Source: Paenibacillus sp. MAHUQ-63
GTDB taxonomy: Bacteria > Bacillota > Bacilli > Paenibacillales > NBRC-103111
Assembly (NCBI RefSeq): GCF_028765165.1
Contig: NZ_JARADB010000001.1
Location: 1-64,000 of the forward strand
DNA: 64,000 nucleotides
Direction: 5' to 3'
A program made the translations under genes and the position numbers. Below are positions 54,413 to 61,696 of the stretch, one piece after another. The notes beneath the pieces were generated by a model. The model saw nothing but the letters and a program-made list of their open reading frames with translations. It was not told where the DNA came from and made no database searches. Each line of letters starts with the position of its first letter. Position 1 is the first letter of the stretch.

Positions 54413-57400
54413 CTATTCAAGTATTTTAGATGCAACCAACGCAAGATCCAGAATGTCGATCTTATTATCCCCGTTCAGATCAGCAGCTTTAGCAATTGCC
54501 CAATCCGCGCTTGTGGAATCCTTGCCATAATGGTAAGCAACCATCGCCAGATCTCCCACATTGATGCTTCCGTCATTATTCATGTCCGCAGACTTGATTA
54601 CCGCAGCCTTGAAGATATCCACTGCACTGCCCAGTGCCGCTGCGGCACTGTCGACCTGAGACTGTGCTGCACTTGCATTGTCATTTACAGCTTTGGCCGC
54701 TTGGATGGCAGCCCCTAACGCATCTTTAGCCGACTGCGGATATTGACCGGGTTGTGTTCCAACCACAGCCGTGTCAAACAGACTTTGTGCATTCGAAATC
54801 GCAGCTGTCAAGGCGGTTTTATCTACGACAACTTCAACACTGCCAATTGAAATGCTCTTACTGCTTATAGCTGCTTGAACAACCGTTCCATCCGGGCCAG
54901 CCAGCTTGGCTTGAGTAACAGCAATCGTTCCAGACGTATCATGAACACCGGACTTCACTTTAAAAGCAAGATTCATAATCGGCGTGCTGCCTCCCGTGAC
55001 CCCTCCGATATTAGCCGCAATGAGTCTAACTGTTCCGGCGGTCACTTGGTCCTCGCCGGCAATCACAATGTTTTCATTGGAGCCTGCCGCACTTACATAA
55101 TCGAAAACATTAGGATCATAGGAGAAGGTCATGTCCTGAGCATAAGCCGTTTGTGTCAGGTTGTTCAGGTTAACTGCAACTGTAAAACTGCTTCCAGGCT
55201 TTACGCTGTTATCTGCCGTTATTGCAGCTGTAGGTACTTTCGGCTCGACCGCCGGCCACACAGGATCTGTGGTTGAATTGCTTGTGGTTAGATAGATCCG
55301 GTCAATAATTAAGCCGGATTCTCTTCCCCATAGATTCAACTCATGCTCACCGGCAGTGATATTTAACGTTGTGCCGCCTGTTACAGCTGTACCGCCATTA
55401 CTTAGATTCATCCATCTGAACTGGCTGTTACTCACGCTCTGAATACCATTGGATGTAAATTTGTACTGATTATCCAGCCCGACGTGGATAGAATCCGTTT
55501 GGAAGCTATGGCTTTTCGCAAGCAACCAAACATTGTAACTTCCTGCCGTTGGAATGTTGATTTTGTAATTAAGACTGGAACCTGCAGCAAGACTCGCCGC
55601 ATCCGTTCCTGGCGTAACAGAGGTGCCGTCGTCCGGTCCAAATAACATGGCTTTCGTGGATTGACCGTCAACTAGCGTCCATGTATGGCCATTTGCTACA
55701 CCATGTACATAAGCATTAGCTGAGTTTTCTGCAGCCGCTTCCGCCTCAATAGCCACAAAGGCTGGCGTATTAAAATTAATGGTATAGACCGCTGATTGCA
55801 GACCCTCCCTGCTTACAGTCACTGTGGCCTTTCCTGGTACAGCCGTTGCTTGTGTAATTGTGACAGTTGCATCAGCGTCATTGGAAGCGGCCGTAATTTG
55901 CGGCGGTGCTGAGCCTGCTGGCAGATCGACGGAGTAGCTGTATACACTTGGATTAAATCCGCTCAGTTGTACGCCATTCATCTGAAGCGATTTTAAATTC
56001 GTGTCGAAATTTGAGCCTGATAACTTGTCATCTAATTTAAAATAATCAAAGTCAACGTAACCGCCTGTTGTTTGAGTCGCAAAATTAAATAATGCAAAAC
56101 GGTAGCCCATAAAATGCGGGATTGTATACGACATTTGGAGTGTGTTTCCTATCGATGCCCAACGCTGACCGTCAAGACTGAAATAAAAATAAGCTTTATC
56201 CGTCCTGTTCTTAAAATCCAGTTCAGTCCTTAGGTAGACCGTATTTTGATTAAGAGGGATACTTGCTAATTCCACTGCCGATCCAGAACTGCCATTCACC
56301 ATGATGATGGATTTGGTATTTCCCGACATTTTAACGCCGACAAATCCATAGTTTTTTTGGAATGCCGCAATCCCAGCATAATCCCCCTCTTTCATATTGC
56401 TAACATCTAACGCAACTGTCCCAGAACTCTCCGGTCCAAAGGTTCTCTGTGTAAGAGAATTTCTTGCATTCAAAATATCCGTGCTCGTTGTACCAGTCTT
56501 AAGTCTCAGATACCCTGTGCGATCAGTTAGAGACCAGAACCTATTATCCGGATTATGGTTCCATTGCCATACAAGTGAGAGATTCGAACCATTATCGTCG
56601 TTTTCACCGCTTGCTACCTCTGTATGATATGCTCTAACTTTCTCTGTTCTCTGATCGAAGTTGTCCGATGAAACCCAGGATTTCGAAAGCGCCGCTGGAA
56701 TCCCCGTATCATTGACATCCCCGAATACAGGCCATCCGTCCTGACTCCAGGTCATAGGCACAATGTAAGGAATACGGCCCACGGACCCGTAATCCTGGAA
56801 CAACACGCCATACCATTTCCCGTCAGGGGACTGAACAACTCCCCCTTGCGCTACACCGGCACTGTTAGAATTACTGCCGGATCTTAAAGCAATTTTCCCT
56901 TCATATGCTCCATCAATCGTATCCGCTCTGTGGACTAACTCAGTACGGATACTCCCTGATGGCCATGAAATATTGAAAATGTAATATTTTCCATTAATTT
57001 TATATACGTGGGTGCCTTCAGCACCAAGACCGCCAGAGCCTCCTGGAGCACTAGCATTTTGAATGATTGTTTTATTCATACCGCCTGCTTTGATTGCTGT
57101 CGCATCTGCTGTAAGCTCAATTATTTTAATCGTTCCATTTCCATAAACCATATAAACACGTCCGTCATCATCGAACAGCAAGGACATGTCATGATAAACG
57201 CCACCGGCTAATTCATACTTTTCCCACGGACCTTTTTCTATGTCCGTAGTCTGAAAAACATAGGTCTTACCAATATCATTGGAAGCAAACACTACATAAA
57301 ACTTGCCGTTATTGTATCTAATGCTGCTTGCCCATGAGCCCTGACCGTATAGGTTCTGCCCATTTGAAAGAGTTTGCTTGTCGTTAGCGGCCAGAATATC

Positions 57401-57652
57401 GTATACATAATTGACAATTTCCCAATTGACGAGGTCCTTAGACTTCATAATTGGAACGCCTGGGTTTACGTGCATGGTCGTGCTGGTCATATAATAAGTA
57501 TCGTTTACCCTAATGACATCAACATCCGGTACATCGGCCCAGATAATTGGATTTTTCGCAGTGCTTTCTGCAGCTTGTGCCGTATTGCTGCCTGGTAAAC
57601 AACTTACCACTAATGTAAAAACTAATAAGAATGCAAACATTTTTTTATACAT
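54413..57652 (-). CDS. GH43 xylosidase-type enzyme with cohesin-like and dockerin domains
   Basis: The 1079-aa secreted protein has a signal peptide (about 1-29), a GH43 propeller (about 33-320), a GH43 C-terminal beta-sandwich (about 335-535), a cadherin-like domain (about 550-625), a carbohydrate-binding-like beta-sandwich (about 630-785), a cohesin-like domain (about 800-930), a helical segment and a dockerin (about 1018-1079). The GH43 acids appear in DVPDVDVIRV, VYHDMSLLFDD and GAEGTHVY. The two-domain catalytic part resembles GH43 beta-xylosidases, which trim xylo-oligosaccharides; arabinofuranosidase activity is also possible. ATG at 57652 follows GGGAGG by 12 nt. Confidence 0.9.
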   Translation of the reverse strand: MYKKMFAFLLVFTLVVSCLPGSNTAQAAESTAKNPIIWADVPDVDVIRVNDTYYMTSTTMHVNPGVPIMKSKDLVNWEIVNYVYDILAANDKQTLSNGQNLYGQGSWASSIRYNNGKFYVVFASNDIGKTYVFQTTDIEKGPWEKYELAGGVYHDMSLLFDDDGRVYMVYGNGTIKIIELTADATAIKAGGMNKTIIQNASAPGGSGGLGAEGTHVYKINGKYYIFNISWPSGSIRTELVHRADTIDGAYEGKIALRSGSNSNSAGVAQGGVVQSPDGKWYGVLFQDYGSVGRIPYIVPMTWSQDGWPVFGDVNDTGIPAALSKSWVSSDNFDQRTEKVRAYHTEVASGENDDNGSNLSLVWQWNHNPDNRFWSLTDRTGYLRLKTGTTSTDILNARNSLTQRTFGPESSGTVALDVSNMKEGDYAGIAAFQKNYGFVGVKMSGNTKSIIMVNGSSGSAVELASIPLNQNTVYLRTELDFKNRTDKAYFYFSLDGQRWASIGNTLQMSYTIPHFMGYRFALFNFATQTTGGYVDFDYFKLDDKLSGSNFDTNLKSLQMNGVQLSGFNPSVYSYSVDLPAGSAPPQITAASNDADATVTITQATAVPGKATVTVSREGLQSAVYTINFNTPAFVAIEAEAAAENSANAYVHGVANGHTWTLVDGQSTKAMLFGPDDGTSVTPGTDAASLAAGSSLNYKINIPTAGSYNVWLLAKSHSFQTDSIHVGLDNQYKFTSNGIQSVSNSQFRWMNLSNGGTAVTGGTTLNITAGEHELNLWGRESGLIIDRIYLTTSNSTTDPVWPAVEPKVPTAAITADNSVKPGSSFTVAVNLNNLTQTAYAQDMTFSYDPNVFDYVSAAGSNENIVIAGEDQVTAGTVRLIAANIGGVTGGSTPIMNLAFKVKSGVHDTSGTIAVTQAKLAGPDGTVVQAAISSKSISIGSVEVVVDKTALTAAISNAQSLFDTAVVGTQPGQYPQSAKDALGAAIQAAKAVNDNASAAQSQVDSAAAALGSAVDIFKAAVIKSADMNNDGSINVGDLAMVAYHYGKDSTSADWAIAKAADLNGDNKIDILDLALVASKILE
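54417..55770 (-). repeat. Long paralogous DNA repeat, copy 2
   Basis: Encodes the same CBM-like, cohesin-like, helical and dockerin series as 50475-51815, in direct orientation. The two copies could recombine or undergo gene conversion. Confidence 0.8.
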
Positions 57653-57823
57653 GGATTTGAATTTCCTCCCATTCTGGTTCAGTCTGAAAGCTAATTTTTG
57701 ACCATTTGGACGAGTGATCTGTACTCCCATGAATTTAAAAGCAGAAATTGATAGCGCTTTAAATATTGCGGATCATCATTGAATTGGAAACATTTTACCG
57801 CCCCCCTGGATAATATTTCCTTC

Positions 57824-57887
57824 ATTATAACTGTGCGATTAGTAAAGCACGATGTAATTTCTTTTTATAAAAGTTCATTTTTTAGGT
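57824..57887 (-). promoter_or_regulatory. Promoter block shared by the two GH43 genes, copy 2
   Basis: On the minus strand ACCTAAAAAATGAACTTTTA, then AAGAAATTACATCGTG, 18 bp, and TATAAT (57824-57829). It matches copy 1 over about 64 bp, including the spacing. Confidence 0.65.
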
Positions 57888-57970
57888 AATACGTCCATGA
57901 TCCTTTTTGCCAAAAATCAAATTTTTTGCGAATGAAAATGAACTTTCGCTTTTTAGCAAGATGCAGCGCT

Positions 57971-58035
57971 AAAAAATTTACAAGAAACGAGTTAGAAACT
58001 CTGTATAAAATGATTTGTGATCTTTCTATAATGAA
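57971..58035 (+). promoter_or_regulatory. ytfR-like operon promoter, sharing a block with the ytfQ-like gene
   Basis: AAATTTACAAGAAACGAGTT, then AGAAACTCTGTATAAA, then TATAAT at 58027-58032. The same order and nearly the same spacing occur upstream of the ytfQ-like gene. GAAAC repeats 11 bp apart suggest binding by a YesN/AraC-type regulator. Confidence 0.65.
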
Positions 58036-58111
58036 TTCATAAGGAATCGGCCAGCTCTGATGTTAGTACTCGTGAGGACTGGCTATTCTCATCTAAGAGA
58101 GGTGTTATCCA

Positions 58112-59617
58112 ATGAGGGAAAACGAGCCCGTTCTAGAAATGTCCGGTATTCATAAACAATTTCCTGGTGTTAAAGCTCTGTCAGACGTTAGCTTCCGGAT
58201 GTTCCCGGGAGAAGTTCATGCTTTGATGGGAGAGAATGGAGCTGGGAAATCAACGCTTATTAAAGTTCTGACAGGAGTTTATTCCATTGATCAAGGTAGC
58301 GTAATGTTGGACCGGAAAGCGGCTAAATTCACCAGCCCCCGGGATGCACAGCAGGCTGGTATCAGTACCGTGTATCAAGAAGTTAATCTATGTCCTAATC
58401 TTACCGTGGCTGAAAATATATTCATCGGTAGAGAACCTCGGCGATTCGGCCGTATTCTCTGGAAAGAGATAAATCGGCAGGCCGAGCAGTTGTTGAAAAA
58501 GAGAATGAATCTTGAGATTGATGTAACGCAACCTTTGCATACATACTCAGTAGCTGTTCAGCAACTAATCGCGATTGCAAGAGCTGTAAGTATATCAGCC
58601 AAAGTCCTCATCTTGGATGAACCAACTTCAAGTCTTGATCGTGGCGAGGTTATGCAGCTATTTACGGTCATGTCCAGGCTGAAAAATGAAGGATTGGCTA
58701 TCTTATTCGTCACTCATTTCCTCGACCAGGTATACGAAATTTCAGATCGTATAACTATTCTTCGCAACGGGGAATATGTTGGCGAGCATTTGGCTAAAGA
58801 CCTCCCTCGCATAGAACTAGTATCGAAGATGATAGGCAAGGACATTAGTCTTCTCGATGAACTTCCCAAAAATAATGTGCATTATCTAAAAAATGAAGTC
58901 TTCGTGGAAGCCTCGGCCTTAGGCAAAAAAGGATCGATTGAACCAGTTGATCTCTCGATATGCAAGGGTGAAATTGTTGGCCTGGCTGGTCTTCTAGGCT
59001 CGGGGAGAACAGAGCTTGCCAGACTGTTTTTCGCTGCAGACCGTGCCGATTCGGGTGAATTAAAGTTTTCCGGTTCCATCGTCGATGTACAATCGACAAG
59101 ACAAGCGATTGATCAAGGAATTGCTTTTTGTTCAGAGAACCGCAAGACGGAAGGGATTATTGATGATTTAACCATTCGTGAGAATATAATTCTAGCTCTT
59201 CAGGCAACTCGCGGTTGGTTTAAAACGATTTCAAGAAAACGGCAAGATGAGATAGCCGAAGAGTATATCCGTGCTTTAAATATCAATCCGCCCAATCCCG
59301 AGCATTTAATTAAGCATCTAAGTGGCGGCAATCAACAAAAAGTACTGCTTGCCAGGTGGCTTCTGACTGAACCAAAACTATTCATTCTGGACGAGCCGAC
59401 GCGGGGGATTGATATTGGCGCAAAAGCAGAAATTCAAAAGCTGGTCCTTTCTCTTGCACATAAAGGCATGTCGGTCCTATTTATCTCGTCGGAGCTTGAA
59501 GAGGTGCTTCGAGTTAGCGAACGAATCGTTGTTCTTAGAGACCGTAAGAAAGTGAAGGAGATGTCAGGAGAGGAAATCAGTCAACGAAATGTCATGAAGG
59601 CGATAGCGGGAGGTTAA
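58112..59617 (+). CDS. ytfR: Sugar ABC transporter ATP-binding protein, YtfR-like
   Basis: The 501-aa protein has two fused ATPase domains, as in MglA/RbsA/YtfR. The first has Walker A GENGAGKST and Walker B VLILDEPTSSLD with a degenerate signature (TYSVAVQQ); the second has a degenerate Walker A (GLLGSGRTE), the signature LSGGNQQK and LFILDEPTRGID. It energises import of a monosaccharide through the two permeases encoded behind it. ATG at 58112 follows GAGAGGTG. It is the first gene of a three-gene operon. Confidence 0.93.
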   Translation: MRENEPVLEMSGIHKQFPGVKALSDVSFRMFPGEVHALMGENGAGKSTLIKVLTGVYSIDQGSVMLDRKAAKFTSPRDAQQAGISTVYQEVNLCPNLTVAENIFIGREPRRFGRILWKEINRQAEQLLKKRMNLEIDVTQPLHTYSVAVQQLIAIARAVSISAKVLILDEPTSSLDRGEVMQLFTVMSRLKNEGLAILFVTHFLDQVYEISDRITILRNGEYVGEHLAKDLPRIELVSKMIGKDISLLDELPKNNVHYLKNEVFVEASALGKKGSIEPVDLSICKGEIVGLAGLLGSGRTELARLFFAADRADSGELKFSGSIVDVQSTRQAIDQGIAFCSENRKTEGIIDDLTIRENIILALQATRGWFKTISRKRQDEIAEEYIRALNINPPNPEHLIKHLSGGNQQKVLLARWLLTEPKLFILDEPTRGIDIGAKAEIQKLVLSLAHKGMSVLFISSELEEVLRVSERIVVLRDRKKVKEMSGEEISQRNVMKAIAGG

Positions 59618-59620
59618 GTC

Positions 59621-60652
59621 ATGATGAAGCATCATTTGTTTTGGCCGATATGTCTGTTAGCTATTTTGTTATTGTTTAATTTGGTGTACTCCCCCAGTTT
59701 TTTCGCTATTACAATGAAAGATGGCCATTTATACGGAAGTTTAATTGACATTCTGAATTTCGGTTCCCCTCTCATTCTTGTAGCAATTGGTATGACTTTA
59801 GTTATTGCAACAAAGGGTATCGATCTTTCTGTGGGATCTGTTGTAGCCATATCCGGTGCTGTAGCTTGTCTAACGATTAGTAAAAGCGGCGATCAAAACG
59901 CATTGGGAACATTATTGTTATCCGTTGGGATCTCCCTTGCATTATCCTTGCTGCTAGGTTTATGGAATGGATTCCTAGTTGCGAAAACAGGTATTCAACC
60001 CATTATCGCCACTTTGATTTTAATGGTTGCCGGAAGAGGAATTGCACAGCTAATAACAAGCGGTCAAATTATTACCGTATCGAGCTCGTCTTATAAATAT
60101 CTTGGTGCCGGTTCTTTAGGGACTCTGCCCTTTTCCATCTTTCTTGTTGCCATTGTTTTTGTGATTTCCGTTTTATTAACACGTAAAACAGCCCTTGGGT
60201 TATTTATTGAGTCCGTTGGTTGTAAACCGACGGCAAGTCTTTTGGCAGGTGTTCGCTCTCACACCGTTACGCTGTCTGTATATATTTTTTGCGGATTGTG
60301 CGCAGGAATTGCCGGTTTAATTTTGAGTTCAAACGTCTCTAGCGCGGACGGTAATAATGCGGGTTTATGGTATGAACTGGATGCCATTCTGGCCGTTGTC
60401 ATCGGAGGAACCTCATTAAATGGAGGACGATTTTATCTTAGCGGTACGCTAATTGGAGCATTAATTATTCAGACCCTGACAACAACGATTTATATGATCG
60501 GAGTTCCACCCGAAATTACATTAGTCGTCAAATCCATTGTTGTCCTTGCTGTATGTCTCATTCAATCGGAAACCTTCCGCAAAACGATACTTATGAGCTG
60601 GAAGGCTCGCAAATATCCGGCAGAACGGGAGGTTAAACGTCATGCTGCTTAA
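59621..60652 (+). CDS. ytfT: Sugar ABC transporter permease, YtfT-like
   Basis: The 343-aa protein belongs to the RbsC-type permease family (BPD_transp_2) and follows E. coli YtfT closely: SPSFFAITMKDGHLYGSLID, IGMTLVIATKGIDLSVGSV and VVIGGTSLNGGRF. About nine to ten membrane segments are predicted. ATG at 59621, three bases after the ATPase stop, follows GGGAGG. It is one half of the membrane channel of a furanose importer. Confidence 0.93.
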   Translation: MMKHHLFWPICLLAILLLFNLVYSPSFFAITMKDGHLYGSLIDILNFGSPLILVAIGMTLVIATKGIDLSVGSVVAISGAVACLTISKSGDQNALGTLLLSVGISLALSLLLGLWNGFLVAKTGIQPIIATLILMVAGRGIAQLITSGQIITVSSSSYKYLGAGSLGTLPFSIFLVAIVFVISVLLTRKTALGLFIESVGCKPTASLLAGVRSHTVTLSVYIFCGLCAGIAGLILSSNVSSADGNNAGLWYELDAILAVVIGGTSLNGGRFYLSGTLIGALIIQTLTTTIYMIGVPPEITLVVKSIVVLAVCLIQSETFRKTILMSWKARKYPAEREVKRHAA

Positions 60653-61604
60653 TCGTAAATATATTCCTATCTATGTGACCGTTTGTTTATTCGCATTGAT
60701 GTATATATCAGGCTCGTTCAGATATACAGGTTTCTTCTCCTTGCAGGTTCTATTAAATTTGTTAATCGATAATGCCTTTCTACTCATTACGGCCGTTGGG
60801 ATGACCTTTGTTATCATCTCAGGAGGTATCGATTTATCGGTAGGATCGGTAATCGCATTAACGACGATAATCTCTGCCTCGCTTTTGCAAGCAGGCTGGC
60901 CCCCTGTTATTGTAATCTTATTCGTATTAATAATTGGGACCCTTTTCGGCTGGGGGATGGGAGCGATTATTCATTATTTCAATATCCAGCCGTTTATTGT
61001 CACACTCGCTGGGATGTTTCTAGCAAGAGGACTTTGTTACGTGATCAGCATAAACACAATTACAATCGATAATGCACTTTATACCCGTATTGCACAGACC
61101 AAAATTCCGCTGCCAGGAGGTAACTTCATTTCGATTAGCGTAATCATCGCACTCATGGTTGTGGCGATTGGATTTTATATGGCACATTATACCCGCTTTG
61201 GACGTAATACCTATGCTATCGGCGGTAGTGAACAATCCACTCTATTAATGGGCTTACCTGTTGCGAAAACAAAGATGGGCGTTTACGCTTTCAGTGGTTT
61301 ATGCTCTGCACTCGCCGGCGTTGTCTTCACGTTCTATATGTTATCTGGTTATGGCTTACATGCCATGGGAATGGAGCTTGATACGATCGCGGCCGTCGTC
61401 ATTGGCGGAACCCTCTTAACCGGCGGAGTAGGTTATATAGCAGGTACCTTCTTTGGAGTCCTGATTCAAGGGGTCATCCAAACGATAGTTAGTTTCGAAG
61501 GTACGCTTAGCTCTTGGTGGACTAAAATTGTAATTGGTTTACTACTCTGCATATTCATCCTTCTCCAGAAGGCATTAAGTGAGCGAAAATGGGCTAATAA
61601 GTAA
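60642..61604 (+). CDS. yjfF: Sugar ABC transporter permease, YjfF-like
   Basis: The 320-aa protein is a second RbsC-type permease that follows E. coli YjfF: LTDNAF-like LLIDNAFLLITAVGMTFV, SGGIDLSVGSVIA, MGMELDTIAAVVIGGT and FEGTLSSWWTKI. It overlaps the YtfT-like gene by 11 bases, with GGGAGG upstream. With YtfT it forms the heterodimeric channel for the YtfQ-like receptor. Substrate is inferred as a furanose pentose or galactofuranose. Confidence 0.93.
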   Translation: MLLNRKYIPIYVTVCLFALMYISGSFRYTGFFSLQVLLNLLIDNAFLLITAVGMTFVIISGGIDLSVGSVIALTTIISASLLQAGWPPVIVILFVLIIGTLFGWGMGAIIHYFNIQPFIVTLAGMFLARGLCYVISINTITIDNALYTRIAQTKIPLPGGNFISISVIIALMVVAIGFYMAHYTRFGRNTYAIGGSEQSTLLMGLPVAKTKMGVYAFSGLCSALAGVVFTFYMLSGYGLHAMGMELDTIAAVVIGGTLLTGGVGYIAGTFFGVLIQGVIQTIVSFEGTLSSWWTKIVIGLLLCIFILLQKALSERKWANK

Positions 61605-61613
61605 AACAACAAA

Positions 61614-61650
61614 AGGACTTTGGCGGGTTCCGCCAAAGTCCTTTCTTTCA
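61614..61650 (+). terminator. Strong terminator of the importer operon
   Basis: AAAGGACTTTGGCGG and its complement form a 15-bp perfect stem with a 3-nt loop just after the YjfF-like stop, followed by CTTTC. It also faces the convergent regulator gene. Confidence 0.8.
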
Positions 61651-61696
61651 TTAAGTTTCATCCTTAATGCATAAGATGGATGATAGCAATTCATGC

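Larger units (their letters stand above)
57653..58111. other. Divergent control region between the GH43 and ytfR-like genes
   Basis: No gene is seen. It holds the second GH43 promoter block (57824-57887), a weak cre-like box TGATAGCGCTTTAA (57749-57762), a small TTTTAGC/GCTAAAA stem near 57950-57975, and the ytfR-like promoter (57971-58035). Confidence 0.7.

Noticed and set aside
37214..57652. Classical cellulosome gene cluster
   Set aside because: No scaffoldin with several cohesins and no cellulose-binding scaffold domain is present; each protein has one cohesin-like domain.
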